From NCBI GenBank assembly GCA_015064385.1, contig SVSI01000002.1, positions 1 through 64,000 on the forward strand: 64,000 nucleotides of DNA, read 5' to 3'. The notes beneath the pieces are model-generated. The model saw nothing but the letters and a program-made list of their open reading frames with translations. It was not told the DNA's origin and made no database searches. This document shows positions 8,813 through 16,634 of the stretch, piece by piece (position 1 is the first letter of the stretch; the number at the start of each line of letters is the position of its first letter). The position numbers were made by a program, and so were the translations under genes. This stretch comes from Oscillospiraceae bacterium. GTDB lineage: Bacteria > Bacillota > Clostridia > Oscillospirales > CAG-272.

Positions 8813-9180
8813 TTCGGATCGCTCCCTTCCGTCATTTCTTTTACGAGGTTGTCGATTTCAATAATAGCCACCGCTTCGGTATAATGCTCTCTGCCGTAGC
8901 CGAAAGATACATCACACTCAAATGCAGATTGCTTCAACCTCTCCGCAAACTCTTTGATTGCTTTTTCTTTTGTGACTCGGTATGCAAAATTAACTTCTGC
9001 CACCTTTGATGCTTTTAATGCCTTGATCTCTGCCCTCTGTCGGTTGATGAGGTCGAGTGCTTCCATTGCCATAAGCTGTGTGCAATCGTTGATTGGTTTG
9101 AAAAGAGGACACTCATCACCGATGCACTCATTTTCGTGCCAACAACACTCCAACGCCTTTATAATCTCGTTATCTGTCAT
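8809..9180 (-). CDS. Phage protein of unknown function with Cys motif and coiled coil
   Basis: 123 residues beginning MTDNEIIKALECCWHENECI with CxxDECPLF, then a helical LINRQRAEIKALKASK region. This layout (short cysteine cluster, then a 'LINRQxAEI' helix) recurs in small proteins of Clostridia phages of unknown role. It is coupled to both neighbours by 4-base overlaps. Confidence 0.7.
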   Translation of the reverse strand: MTDNEIIKALECCWHENECIGDECPLFKPINDCTQLMAMEALDLINRQRAEIKALKASKVAEVNFAYRVTKEKAIKEFAERLKQSAFECDVSFGYGREHYTEAVAIIEIDNLVKEMTEGSDPK

Positions 9181-9398
9181 TTCGCTCCGCCTCCTTCGTC
9201 AAACTGTAATGCTATTTGATTTATATCGTTTTTCATTCTTGGTTCGTACTTTTTCCCCGTTTCGACATCTCCGAGTTCCGACTCTACGAAATCCTCGCAA
9301 CTCGTAGGCTTATCAACACGCTTTAATACCTTGTTGTGGCAAGTGCAATAATACCAATCGCCAAGTATGCAATATGAACAATATCGGCAATATTTCAT
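9177..9398 (-). CDS. Small cysteine-rich phage protein, 73 aa
   Basis: I choose ATG 9398, which overlaps the upstream stop (ATGA); a longer frame to 9437 has no ribosome binding site. The N-terminus MKYCRYCSYCILGDWYYC holds six cysteines spaced like a zinc-binding knuckle, followed by CEDFVESEL and a charged tail. Function unknown. Confidence 0.65.
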   Translation of the reverse strand: MKYCRYCSYCILGDWYYCTCHNKVLKRVDKPTSCEDFVESELGDVETGKKYEPRMKNDINQIALQFDEGGGAK

Positions 9399-9736
9399 TC
9401 CGCACCGCCTTTCATTTTCGCTCCGCAAGTGGGGCAATAGTTGCTTGCCACTCCAAATTCCGCTCCATCAAGCAAAGCATCTGCTTTGCAGAGTGAGCAG
9501 TAGGGACTTACATGTTCGTGCTTGATGTATGGTATTTCGACAAACTCTTGTTTCTGGTTGTCCCATGCAGATACCAGCCACTTGCCCTCGATCTGCTTGC
9601 GGTAGCCGTTGTTGTGGAGAAAACGTGTAAGGCAAGACACACAAGATGATGACCCACAGCAATTTTCTACAAGATCGGGACAATGTTGTGCGAGGTCGTT
9701 TGCCATTTCCACTATCTGCTTTTCTCGTTCTGTCAT
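9395..9736 (-). CDS. Zinc-ribbon phage protein, 113 aa
   Basis: There is an N-terminal helix with cysteine pairs (CPDLVENCCGSSSCVSCL) and a C-terminal zinc ribbon made of CSLCK and YCPTCGAKM, separated by about 25 residues. KWLVSAWDNQKQEFVEIPYI is the small beta domain between them. Such zinc-ribbon proteins are widespread and unassigned in phage early regions. Coupled to the previous gene. Confidence 0.7.
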   Translation of the reverse strand: MTEREKQIVEMANDLAQHCPDLVENCCGSSSCVSCLTRFLHNNGYRKQIEGKWLVSAWDNQKQEFVEIPYIKHEHVSPYCSLCKADALLDGAEFGVASNYCPTCGAKMKGGAE

Positions 9737-9924
9737 TCCGCTTCACCGCCTTTCTTCTCGTAATCTATTCCCATAAACATCGGCACGAGGTAAAACCACA
9801 ATACGCCTACCTTGCCGAAGTGAATAGCCGCCACCGTTATGCAAATAAAAGCCACGGCACGAAGAATACTATTGAATAGATAAACTGTATTAAAACTCAT
9901 CATCTTTGAATCGAATGATTTCAT
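9733..9924 (-). CDS. Small membrane protein, phage, 63 aa
   Basis: Two hydrophobic segments (ILRAVAFICITVAAIHFG and VGVLWFYLVPMFMGI) span most of the protein, with short charged ends. The start at 9924 is preceded by GAAAGGATA. Role unknown; its place just after the radical SAM gene is the only context. Confidence 0.65.
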   Translation of the reverse strand: MKSFDSKMMSFNTVYLFNSILRAVAFICITVAAIHFGKVGVLWFYLVPMFMGIDYEKKGGEAE

Positions 9925-9929
9925 ATATT

Positions 9930-10826
9930 TTATCCTTTCGTCGGTCGGTAATCCTCAAATCTCGGACACGACCTCTGTATCTTGATGTTGTTGCACCATC
10001 TCTGAAGGTGTTTGATTTCCTTCGGTGCGTTTGGTTTATCATAGACCATCACATACGGATCGTATCCGAGGTCTCGCAGAGTGTATATCCTATGCAGATT
10101 TTCTTCCATCGTGCTTCCAAAATTCGTTAGGCAATAGACCGTCCCGTACCTTCCGTGAGGCTTGTGCTTTGCAAGTGCCTTGTATCGCTCAAAATACGGT
10201 CTCAAATCGTCTTTTGCATTATCCCAAGCAAAATGTATCTCCTTGACCTTAATTTGATTTATAAGGTCGATATTTCGCTCGTTGGTAAGCCTGATGTCGA
10301 GTCCCTGTGTGAAGTCCACATAAGCCTTGCTGTTTATGAGTTGCTGAAGCAGGTCGGGATGTTCACGGCAAGCAAGTATATTCGGATCGAGTAGCTTGAT
10401 GTTTTTCTGTCTGTGCCAAAATTCTTTAAGATCAGCCACTTTATATGACTTCCGCCCTTCCTTGCAAGCGACGATGCAGAATTCACATCCCCTCGGACAC
10501 CCTCTCGTAAGAAATCCGTATGCTGTGTTCTTTGTCAGTTCGGGATAGAGACTGTAATCGGGATATATATGCTCTACCTCGTCGGGAAGCTTATTGTCGA
10601 GTCCGTATCCGGTGCCGCCTTTTATAATCTTGTCGGCAAGAGGTATATAATCGATATCTGCCGAGTATGTCTCGTCAAACACCTTGCTTTGATATACGAT
10701 ATCGTAAGGCATTATCGGGAGACACCATTCAACGGTGTCTCCTTTTGCCTTGTGCCATGCGGATATCTTCATCAGAGCGAGATTCGGAAAGCCGTGTGAG
10801 TCAACGTCTATTAGTCCGATTCTCAT
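9930..10826 (-). CDS. Phage-encoded radical SAM protein
   Basis: 298 residues. The cluster motif is RGCPRGCEFC (about residues 108-117), the CxxxCxxC that binds a 4Fe-4S cluster. The first 100 residues (MRIGLIDVDSHGFPNLALMK) resemble the N-terminal part of B12-binding radical SAM proteins, but I see no cobalamin DxHxxG motif. The barrel continues through DFTQGLDIRL and IHFAWDNAKDDLRPYF. Such proteins do radical chemistry from S-adenosylmethionine; substrate unknown. It follows the cytosine methyltransferase by 37 bases, so both S-adenosylmethionine users are in one transcript. Modification of DNA bases or of an RNA is possible, but nothing here proves it. Confidence 0.85.
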   Translation of the reverse strand: MRIGLIDVDSHGFPNLALMKISAWHKAKGDTVEWCLPIMPYDIVYQSKVFDETYSADIDYIPLADKIIKGGTGYGLDNKLPDEVEHIYPDYSLYPELTKNTAYGFLTRGCPRGCEFCIVACKEGRKSYKVADLKEFWHRQKNIKLLDPNILACREHPDLLQQLINSKAYVDFTQGLDIRLTNERNIDLINQIKVKEIHFAWDNAKDDLRPYFERYKALAKHKPHGRYGTVYCLTNFGSTMEENLHRIYTLRDLGYDPYVMVYDKPNAPKEIKHLQRWCNNIKIQRSCPRFEDYRPTKG

Positions 10827-10863
10827 CAGCCTATCCTCGCTTTCGTAACTGCTATATCGTTTC

Positions 10864-11769
10864 TCATATACGCCATCCTTCCTCTCTCACCTGAAAAGCA
10901 TCTCCAAGCTGAATAGTGTTCGGGAAGTTGTGCTGAGTAGTCTTGATAGCATATGGATCAATCTCGGTGGCGTAGTATCTGACCACGTTGCATCCCATCT
11001 CCTCAAGAGCGATCTGACCGCAAGACATTCCGTCGTACATCGAGAGGACTTCTATCTCTTCGTTCAGAATATTTGGAATATATGAAAGCTGATGCTTTAT
11101 AACTTCCACCGTCCATCCGTTTCCGAGCAGCGATATTGCCACTTCTTTTGGTACGCAATTAGTGTAACCGGCCGGGACTGTTTGTAATTTTTCCGCACCG
11201 CTTGCATTAAGTGAGTATACTTTACCGTTGAATAAATACAGTCCGGTTTTCCCCCCACCGCCTCCTGCTTGGGATTTCAGCGTTACAGATTTACCTTTGA
11301 TATCATAGACTCTAACTGCTTGTCCGTTACTTTTCCCTGTACACCCGACTTGCCAACAACCATCAAAGTGTTCGGTTAGGTCTTCTTTCATCCGTATTAG
11401 TTCTCCACCGTTATACGGATAAAAGTCATCAGGAGTTAGAATATCATCAAGATAGATTTTTCTGTCTTGTGGCTGAGGACAGTCCCAATTATGAACGTAG
11501 AATCGCTCTCTGTTTTGAGCCGATACCAATGCGGAATTTATGTACTGAAGAGAATAGCCGAGAGACCTACAGATTTCCTCTTTAATAGGCTGAGCTGCGG
11601 ACTTGTTATTCTCGTAGAGGAAATAATCAGGCTTGTACTTATCAAGGGCAATCTTGTAGTTAAGGAACAATTCCCATCCGAGACCGCTGTTGGGCTGTGT
11701 CTCTCTGCCGTTCTTCTGTGCGATACTCCAATGTGTGCATGGAGAACCGCCTAATAGTATTTTTATCAT
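10864..11769 (-). CDS. Circularly permuted DNA cytosine-5 methyltransferase
   Basis: 301 residues from ATG 11769 (TGAGGTGTGGGG before it; a GTG at 11775 is the alternative). The motif order is permuted. Motif IV with the catalytic cysteine is at the N-terminus (LLGGSPCTHWS), then VI (YENNKS), VIII (SAQNRERFY) and IX/X (LLGNGWTVEVIKH). The S-adenosylmethionine-binding motifs come last: I (VLSMYDGMSCGQIALEEMG), II (ATEIDPYAI) and III (IQLGDAF). All motifs needed for methyl transfer to C5 of cytosine are present, so it is probably active; the target sequence is unknown. It likely protects phage DNA from host restriction. No restriction enzyme lies next to it. Confidence 0.88.
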   Translation of the reverse strand: MIKILLGGSPCTHWSIAQKNGRETQPNSGLGWELFLNYKIALDKYKPDYFLYENNKSAAQPIKEEICRSLGYSLQYINSALVSAQNRERFYVHNWDCPQPQDRKIYLDDILTPDDFYPYNGGELIRMKEDLTEHFDGCWQVGCTGKSNGQAVRVYDIKGKSVTLKSQAGGGGGKTGLYLFNGKVYSLNASGAEKLQTVPAGYTNCVPKEVAISLLGNGWTVEVIKHQLSYIPNILNEEIEVLSMYDGMSCGQIALEEMGCNVVRYYATEIDPYAIKTTQHNFPNTIQLGDAFQVREEGWRI

Positions 11770-11781
11770 CCCCACACCTCA

Positions 11782-12228
11782 TCAAAACGGCAAATCATCA
11801 TCCTGCTCGACAAGCTCAAACGAAGCCTGACCGCCCTGATTCGGCTTGTACGCATCGGGAATATATGTCGGTGCGGAGTTGGTAGGTACTGATGCGTTCG
11901 TGCCGACAGAAGCCGAATTTTCGCCTCTCGGCTCGCATATCTCGGCAGAGTCCGCAACGACCTCGTATGCGACTCGGTTGTTGCCGTTCTTGTCCTCATA
12001 TTTGCGAGTTGTCAGCTTGCCCGATACGGCTATCTTCGTACCCTTGCGAGCGTATCGTGAGAGATACTCCGCAGGCTGATTCCATACGACAACGGGGATG
12101 AAGTCGGTTACGTCCTTTGTGAACGGTCTGTTGACGGCGAGATTAAACTGCACCACCGACTTGCCCGAATTGGTCTGTTTGAGTTCTACATCGTTGCAGA
12201 TGTTTCCGATAAGATTGATTGAGTTCAT
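11782..12228 (-). CDS. ssb: Single-stranded DNA-binding protein
   Basis: 148 residues: an OB fold (MNSINLIGNICNDVELKQTN, FNLAVNRPF, IPVVVWNQPAEYLSRYARKG, VSGKLTTRKYEDKNG) over the first 105, a Ser/Thr/Pro-rich linker, and the acidic tip DDDLPF, which recruits replication and repair partners. It coats single-stranded DNA during phage replication. The neighbours (nuclease, metallophosphoesterase) fit a replication/recombination block. Confidence 0.93.
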   Translation of the reverse strand: MNSINLIGNICNDVELKQTNSGKSVVQFNLAVNRPFTKDVTDFIPVVVWNQPAEYLSRYARKGTKIAVSGKLTTRKYEDKNGNNRVAYEVVADSAEICEPRGENSASVGTNASVPTNSAPTYIPDAYKPNQGGQASFELVEQDDDLPF

Positions 12229-12246
12229 ATTATTTCTCCTTTATTT

Positions 12247-13023
12247 TTACAGTTTTGCTTTAAATTCTTTTTTAGTGCCGTTGAGATAGATAATGGGCGT
12301 TTCCATACTTGAAGGCTTGAACGCACCTGCTTCACCATATCCACCGTATTTCAAGTTAGCCGCCGTGTTGACAAACAGCTTGTCCACCTGAGCAACGGAG
12401 CTATTCGAAATATCTACTCGGTGAAATCCCTGTTTCATAATCATCGGAAGGTGGGTATGTCCGTGAAGGTATATATCGCAGTCAACGATAGATGCAAGGT
12501 CTGCAAGTCTGATCGCTTTAGCACCCTCTTTTCGACCTCCTCCGCTTCCGTGCAGGGCATATATGGTGTAGCAAATCTTTCGTCCGTGGATGTGACTGCT
12601 ACCCTTTCCGAGTCGGATAAACAGTACAGCCGATGTCGGAGTGTACTTATCGGACAGACCGAGTTGAGCAGCCAATAGGTAAGACAGGTTGATACCTTCT
12701 TTTTTGTAGGTTCTGTTCTCGTGGTTTCCGTGCGTGATGCAGAGGATTTTATCCTTGATAGGCTCGAATAGTTCCACCGCCTTCTGAAGCTGTTCCATCG
12801 GATTAAACTCCTGCGTGTAGGTGTCTCCTATGCTTGTCTTTGTGGCGTTATCCAAGATGTCGCCGTTAAGTATGCAGTAAGCGTTCGGAGTGTCTCTAAC
12901 GTATTCAATACGCTCGATAAGTCTTTTTATGTCGCAGTATTCGTCACCTAAATGCTCGTCTGCGAAAACGTGTAACTCAATCGACTTGAGTTCGGCTGAT
13001 AGGTCGATTTTTATAACTTTCAT
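12247..13023 (-). CDS. Calcineurin-like metallophosphoesterase, phage
   Basis: 258 residues with the metal-binding motifs of the family: FADEHLGD (D-x-H), LNGDILDN (GD), THGNHENR (GNHE), LHGSGGG and LHGHTHLP (GHxH). The family covers DNA exonucleases of the SbcD/Mre11 kind and many phosphatases; the phage replication context favours a nuclease or end-processing role, but that is inference. Overlaps the upstream gene by 4 bases. Confidence 0.85.
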   Translation of the reverse strand: MKVIKIDLSAELKSIELHVFADEHLGDEYCDIKRLIERIEYVRDTPNAYCILNGDILDNATKTSIGDTYTQEFNPMEQLQKAVELFEPIKDKILCITHGNHENRTYKKEGINLSYLLAAQLGLSDKYTPTSAVLFIRLGKGSSHIHGRKICYTIYALHGSGGGRKEGAKAIRLADLASIVDCDIYLHGHTHLPMIMKQGFHRVDISNSSVAQVDKLFVNTAANLKYGGYGEAGAFKPSSMETPIIYLNGTKKEFKAKL

Positions 13024-13241
13024 TTAGCCTCCTTGAGCCTGTACACCGTGTAATGTATCGGCTCTCCGTATCTGTTTTTGTCTTTCTTGGTTTCGCTCGA
13101 TATCGCATAACCTTTTCGCTTGAGATCGTTCACCCTCGATGCGAGTCGAAGGATGCCGTACTCTGTGATAGCTTCAAGTGACGTGATGCTTCCAAAGTCG
13201 GTGAGATGGCGAAGAATACGTTCGCACTGTGTTGTTTTCAT
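13020..13241 (-). CDS. Winged-helix phage protein, 73 aa
   Basis: The whole protein reads as one winged helix: QCERILRHLTDFGSITSLEA, then YGILRLASRVNDLKRKGY as recognition helix, and a beta wing with RYGEPIHYTVYRL. This short HTH protein is frequent in Firmicutes phage replication blocks; it probably binds DNA. Target unknown. Confidence 0.8.
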   Translation of the reverse strand: MKTTQCERILRHLTDFGSITSLEAITEYGILRLASRVNDLKRKGYAISSETKKDKNRYGEPIHYTVYRLKEAK

Positions 13242-13253
13242 ATCTGTTCCTCC

Positions 13254-14018
13254 TTAATCAAATTCAAGTTCATCAGCCGAGATGACTCTCGTCAGCTTCT
13301 TGGTCGCTCGGCAGTAGTCGCACTTACCGCAACGCTCCGCTTCGATCTCGCCACGTTTGATGGCGGCGATGACGGGTATCTCGTTTCGGATTTCCTGCAT
13401 CGCATTGTCGATCCAAATCTGCGGTACTTTGATTACCTCAAAGTCGGGATTTTCCTCTTTGGTTACGGCGGCTATGTAGAACGGCAATTTTTCGCCCTCT
13501 ACGGCTTGATATATCGCACCCTGATAGTCATACCCCCAATATGTTATAAACGACTCACGCACGCCTTTTTCTTCGTTGTAAATCGGTTTGAAATCTCTTA
13601 TCACCTTCAAGTCAACGATAGCCTTGCCTTTGTGGTACGAGTCTATCTTGATCTTGAACGGTACGCCCTCGATGAGTCCCGTCTTGATGACCTGCTTCCG
13701 TCCGCTCATATATTTCATGAACAGCTCGTCCCGACTGATCCGCTCGATGATCTTCTCGGCGTGGACGTATTCGGCTTTGAGCGTTCCGTCCTTTTTGAAT
13801 ATCTGCGGATGCTGTACCTTGAATTCGTCAAGAGTACCCTCAAACCAAGAGTCAACGTACGATCCGACAAGGAGAGCAACCGAGTCGCCCTCGTCCCACT
13901 CGCCGTTGAGGATCGCCATCGCTTTTGCCGGGCATTTCAAAAACTGCTTGAATTGACTCGATCCGCAGTATTTGCGGTTGTTGTTTTGAGAAAAATAGTT
14001 ATATCTGTTAACGCCCAT
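13254..14018 (-). CDS. PD-(D/E)XK exonuclease, RecE/Cas4-like
   Basis: 254 residues. The nuclease core is visible as GSSQFKQFLKCPAKA, then FKIKIDSYHKGKAIVDLKV, where D and DLK give the PD-(D/E)XK site, and YDYQGAIYQAVEGE as the QxxxY helix. A C-terminal CGKCDYC could bind, with an earlier cysteine, an iron-sulphur cluster as in Cas4. Such phage nucleases process DNA ends for recombination. I saw no annealing protein of the RecT/Erf type next to it. Confidence 0.82.
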   Translation of the reverse strand: MGVNRYNYFSQNNNRKYCGSSQFKQFLKCPAKAMAILNGEWDEGDSVALLVGSYVDSWFEGTLDEFKVQHPQIFKKDGTLKAEYVHAEKIIERISRDELFMKYMSGRKQVIKTGLIEGVPFKIKIDSYHKGKAIVDLKVIRDFKPIYNEEKGVRESFITYWGYDYQGAIYQAVEGEKLPFYIAAVTKEENPDFEVIKVPQIWIDNAMQEIRNEIPVIAAIKRGEIEAERCGKCDYCRATKKLTRVISADELEFD

Positions 14019-14479
14019 TAGTCGTCACCGCCTTTCAAACACGGAAGGTCGGGAAGAGGAAACCAATGAGTTACTCCCTCGCTCCAAGCCCAACCGCCCT
14101 CAACAGTTTTGTCAACATCAACATACAATTCCACCTCGCCGTTTATGTGCCTGTGTCCCAATACAGCAACAGGTGCTGACACGGGTACTACTACCGTTTT
14201 CTTTTGGCTTTTGAAATTCACTTCTTTCATAGTGGTATCCGGCATCCTATCCTTAACACTTATCCACTCACAAACGGGCAGTTTGCTTATCGGTACGATG
14301 TCTCCACTTTCCTTGACCAAATATCTTTCGACTTCGACTTTAGGCGGAACATCGACTGTGGGAGCTTTTTTTATTTCTTCGTAAACAGCTTTTGCATTTA
14401 TGCTGTAGCTTTTTTTATCTACATTATCGAAAGGAAAAATCTTTTTGATTAAAGCATCTGCATCAATATATCGTGCCAC
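14018..14479 (-). CDS. DUF551-domain phage protein
   Basis: 153 residues. The N-terminal part MARYIDADALIKKIF and a PTVDVP region are typical of small phage proteins; the C-terminal half has the DUF551 signature WISVKDRMPD ... VTHWFPLPDLP. Function of DUF551 is unknown. The stop of the gene before it and this start are adjacent, and its own stop overlaps the next start. Confidence 0.8.
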   Translation of the reverse strand: MARYIDADALIKKIFPFDNVDKKSYSINAKAVYEEIKKAPTVDVPPKVEVERYLVKESGDIVPISKLPVCEWISVKDRMPDTTMKEVNFKSQKKTVVVPVSAPVAVLGHRHINGEVELYVDVDKTVEGGWAWSEGVTHWFPLPDLPCLKGGDD

Positions 14480-14992
14480 TTACAGCACCCCCTCATCGCT
14501 TCCTGCGGATGCCTCTGCCGCCTTGCTTGCACAAGCCGAACAGAGCATTCTGCCGTACTTGGAAAGTGTATGTTTCGCTACCACCTCGGCACTGCTCTTT
14601 CCGAATCCTTCTATCTTTGCATCGCAGTCGGCACAGATAAGCTCTTTCTCAACCGGAAGGAACGATCTGATGCGGAGCGCATCGACTACCTCTCCGAACG
14701 CCTTGACCGACTCAACATAAATCTGAATCTTTCTGCCCACCCACTTTTCGATATAAGGTGTTTTGAACAGCTTCGTGATGGTCTTGGAGTTGGTCGCATT
14801 GAGTATCATCGGCTTGACATTCTCGGCAAATCTCATTACCGAGCAGACTTCCTTCTTGCCGTCCGTACCCGTTACTGTCTCGTTAGATACCGATTTGATA
14901 GTCAGTATCAGTTCCTGACCCGGTTCAAGTGCATAAGCTCCGAGGTAATCAGGGTTCGTAAGTTTCTTCCAATGTGTTAAGGTCTCGTTCAT
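14480..14992 (-). CDS. Phage protein with beta domain and zinc ribbon, unknown function
   Basis: 170 residues. The first 115 look like a beta-rich domain (ELILTIKSVSNETVTGTDGK, VKPMILNATNSKTITKLFKT, VGRKIQIYVESVKAFG), possibly OB-like; the rest carries CADCDAKIEGFG and MLCSACASKAA, a zinc ribbon. The block position before the nuclease suggests a DNA-binding partner in replication or recombination; this is inference. Confidence 0.72.
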   Translation of the reverse strand: MNETLTHWKKLTNPDYLGAYALEPGQELILTIKSVSNETVTGTDGKKEVCSVMRFAENVKPMILNATNSKTITKLFKTPYIEKWVGRKIQIYVESVKAFGEVVDALRIRSFLPVEKELICADCDAKIEGFGKSSAEVVAKHTLSKYGRMLCSACASKAAEASAGSDEGVL

Positions 14993-15405
14993 TTTCTTTT
15001 CTCCTTTATTACTGTTTTTCTGAGGTCATAGTAACCATCGTTAAGTTTTTCGAGTATCTTCTTGAGTGCGTAGGATGCTGCCTGTGCAACACCAACGGCA
15101 CCGTCGTGGAATATGTGTCCGTGTCCTCTGCAAATGAGGCTTGTCTTATCTCCCTTGTCCTCGTAGAATCGAGCCGATACGAGATTTTCAAGTATCTCAA
15201 ATTCAAAGTGATATGTAGTCTCAGGCTCTATTACTTCGGGGATCAGATTGTCTCCGTCGCACATAAAGCGTTCAGGTGAACTGAAGCCGTCAAGCTTTAT
15301 TCGGTACACATATTCCTGCTGAAGTTCGCTGAAGAATCGGTCGACAACCTCTCCCTTCATTCCGCTGTCCTTGACCTGAATGCGGTCGCCAATTTTAAAT
15401 TCCAT
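14989..15405 (-). CDS. Phage protein of unknown function, 138 aa
   Basis: The first 55 residues form a small SH3-like beta domain (FKIGDRIQVKDSGMKGEVVDR). The rest is mixed, with ICRGHGHIFHDGAVGVAQAA and a basic C-terminal helix. Coupled to the downstream gene by an ATGA overlap. No family recognised. Confidence 0.68.
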   Translation of the reverse strand: MEFKIGDRIQVKDSGMKGEVVDRFFSELQQEYVYRIKLDGFSSPERFMCDGDNLIPEVIEPETTYHFEFEILENLVSARFYEDKGDKTSLICRGHGHIFHDGAVGVAQAASYALKKILEKLNDGYYDLRKTVIKEKRK

Positions 15406-15420
15406 AGTGTTTTTCTCCTT

Positions 15421-15621
15421 TTAATAATCTATATAATCTTTAGCCTCTCCGATGAGACTGTCATCAAGCTCGTATTTGAATCGTTTACGAGCGCATTTCA
15501 TACAGTAGATGTCGCCGTAGTTGTCATATAAGAGTCGCCTCTCGTTTATCTTGTCTCCGCAGTCCTCGCAGATCGGATATCTTACACCCTTCTGAAGTTG
15601 GTATCTCTCGTGCTTGTACAT
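15421..15621 (-). CDS. Small zinc-ribbon phage protein, 66 aa
   Basis: I start at ATG 15621, just after the upstream stop; the longer frame to 15681 would run through the upstream gene. CEDCGD and CMKCARKRF form a four-cysteine zinc ribbon separated by about 18 residues. The next gene upstream has the same layout, so the two are probably diverged duplicates. Confidence 0.68.
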   Translation of the reverse strand: MYKHERYQLQKGVRYPICEDCGDKINERRLLYDNYGDIYCMKCARKRFKYELDDSLIGEAKDYIDY

Positions 15622-15626
15622 CTGAC

Positions 15627-15845
15627 TCACTCCTCGTCTATGTAATCGTTTGCAGACTTTCGGAAAAGCTCTTCCGCACACTCAACGTGGTAAAGTTCTC
15701 CGCCGATATCAAAGAGATGCTCGTCCTGTATCGGTTCGCCACATTTCTCACACTTCGGAAGCGTATCGAGCCAAGCCGTTTCCTCTCGGTCTTTTCGCTC
15801 AAAGTCCTTCAGAGGAATGTCAATCCCTATCATCATCGTCATCAT
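15627..15845 (-). CDS. Small zinc-binding phage protein, 72 aa
   Basis: Several ATGs in a row (MMTMMIGID) follow GGAGG; the fourth or fifth (about 15833-15836) has better spacing than the first. CEKCGEPIQDEHLF and YHVECAEELFRK give a Cys-Cys-His-Cys type zinc site. It resembles the next gene downstream. It overlaps the end of the membrane protein gene before it. Confidence 0.65.
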   Translation of the reverse strand: MMTMMIGIDIPLKDFERKDREETAWLDTLPKCEKCGEPIQDEHLFDIGGELYHVECAEELFRKSANDYIDEE

Positions 15846-16011
15846 CCTCCACTACTGTTATCTCGCTTACTGCAAAACATATAAACGCACTTGCCGTCGC
15901 CACCGCCGCTTTGATAACAGGCGCAAGCGATTCGGTCGGAGTCGCTGAAAACTGAAGAGTCAGTATCAACAGACATATAACTCCGAGTATTCTGAATATT
16001 ATCTTTTTCAT
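15820..16011 (-). CDS. Small membrane protein, phage, 63 aa
   Basis: Begins MKKIIFRILGVICLLILTLQ, one membrane helix or signal-like segment, then a second hydrophobic stretch (VIKAAVATASAFICFAV) and an unusual acidic end VVEDDDDDDRD. Start at 16011 has GGATGG some 8 bases before. No function apparent. Confidence 0.6.
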   Translation of the reverse strand: MKKIIFRILGVICLLILTLQFSATPTESLAPVIKAAVATASAFICFAVSEITVVEDDDDDDRD

Positions 16012-16047
16012 TGGTTTTCCATCCTTTCTTTTAATGTGAATTGATTT

Positions 16048-16203
16048 TTACTTTTTTGATGCAAGCATCTCGCCTGCAAGCCGTCCGATCTCGGCAATCC
16101 GTCTCGACCGCTCTTCCTCCGTCAAATCGGGGATATGCACCCTCGCTACGTTCTCGCCGAACCTGATAGTTTTGACCTCCTTGTAGGTGTCTTTAACTCT
16201 CAT
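16048..16203 (-). CDS. Very small conserved phage protein, 51 aa
   Basis: ATG at 16203 follows a GGAGGC site; stop at 16048. The product starts MRVKDTYKEVKTIRFGENVA, continues VHIPDLTEEERSRRIAEI and ends in a lysine pair. Short proteins of this pattern occur early in many Clostridia prophages. It is the first gene after the Cro-like regulator, with an operator copy at 16263-16278 upstream of it. Confidence 0.62.
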   Translation of the reverse strand: MRVKDTYKEVKTIRFGENVARVHIPDLTEEERSRRIAEIGRLAGEMLASKK

Positions 16204-16262
16204 AAATGCCTCCGATAAATTATTACCCTTTAGGATATGCAGGGTCGAATTGCTTTGTTACA

Positions 16263-16278
16263 GTTTAGTTTTCTGAAC
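16263..16278. promoter_or_regulatory. Operator copy (GTTTAG-N4-CTGAAC)
   Basis: GTTTAG TTTT CTGAAC, the same half-sites as at the lysogeny switch, placed between the Cro-like gene and the 51-residue gene. It could act as a second control point of the leftward operon. Confidence 0.6.
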
Positions 16279-16488
16279 CTATACTGCAAAAAAATATTCG
16301 TGTATTTCGCTTGTCGGTATGTTCAGCACTTTGCAAATAGCAATCATCTCAGCCGTATCAAAATTGAACTTATTGTTAAGTTTCGCACTTAATGTTGCCT
16401 TGCTGATACCAATTGCTTTCGCAAGTTGTTCCTGAGTCAAACCGCATTCTTTGATTCTGCCGAGCAGCTTTGAATAGTTGAACTTCAT
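16279..16488 (-). CDS. Cro-like XRE regulator, 69 aa
   Basis: One HTH domain: LLGRIKECGLTQEQLAKAIG then ISKATLSAKLNNKFNFDTAE, and a LNIPTSEIHEYFF end. It is the first gene of the leftward early operon, divergent from the repressor, which is the position of Cro. A GGAGGG site precedes ATG 16488. Operators of the shared GTTYAG-N4-CTRAAC kind flank it on both sides. Confidence 0.82.
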   Translation of the reverse strand: MKFNYSKLLGRIKECGLTQEQLAKAIGISKATLSAKLNNKFNFDTAEMIAICKVLNIPTSEIHEYFFAV

Positions 16489-16510
16489 AGCGTTCCCTCC
16501 TTTTATTATA

Positions 16511-16526
16511 GTTTAGAAAACTGAAC
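16511..16526. promoter_or_regulatory. Operator copy (GTTTAG-AAAA-CTGAAC)
   Basis: Near-palindrome in the 5' untranslated part of the Cro-like gene, between the leftward promoter and its ribosome binding site. Confidence 0.65.
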
Positions 16527-16578
16527 CCTTGGCGTAAAAAAAATATTCGTTCTTTATTTCGGCTATTTTCGACACCGT

Positions 16579-16596
16579 GGTTCAGGTTTCTGAACC
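16579..16596. promoter_or_regulatory. Main operator, perfect 18-base palindrome
   Basis: GGTTCAG-GTTT-CTGAACC covers the expected start point of the leftward promoter. It is the best copy of the family and the likely primary repressor site. Confidence 0.75.
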
Positions 16597-16597
16597 A

Positions 16598-16626
16598 AGT
16601 ATAGCACCTTTGTCGAAGTTTGTCAA
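16598..16626 (-). promoter_or_regulatory. Leftward early promoter (PL-like)
   Basis: On the minus strand TTGACA (16621-16626), a 17-base spacer and TATACT (16598-16603). Drives the Cro-like gene and the early operon; the operator at 16579-16596 sits on the transcription start. Confidence 0.82.
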
Positions 16627-16634
16627 TACCTTTT

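Noticed and set aside
1-16000. Interpretation of the element as a phage satellite
   Set aside because: It carries scaffold, capsid, portal and TerS pieces of an ordinary siphophage with broken ends; deletion in a prophage explains this more simply than a satellite.
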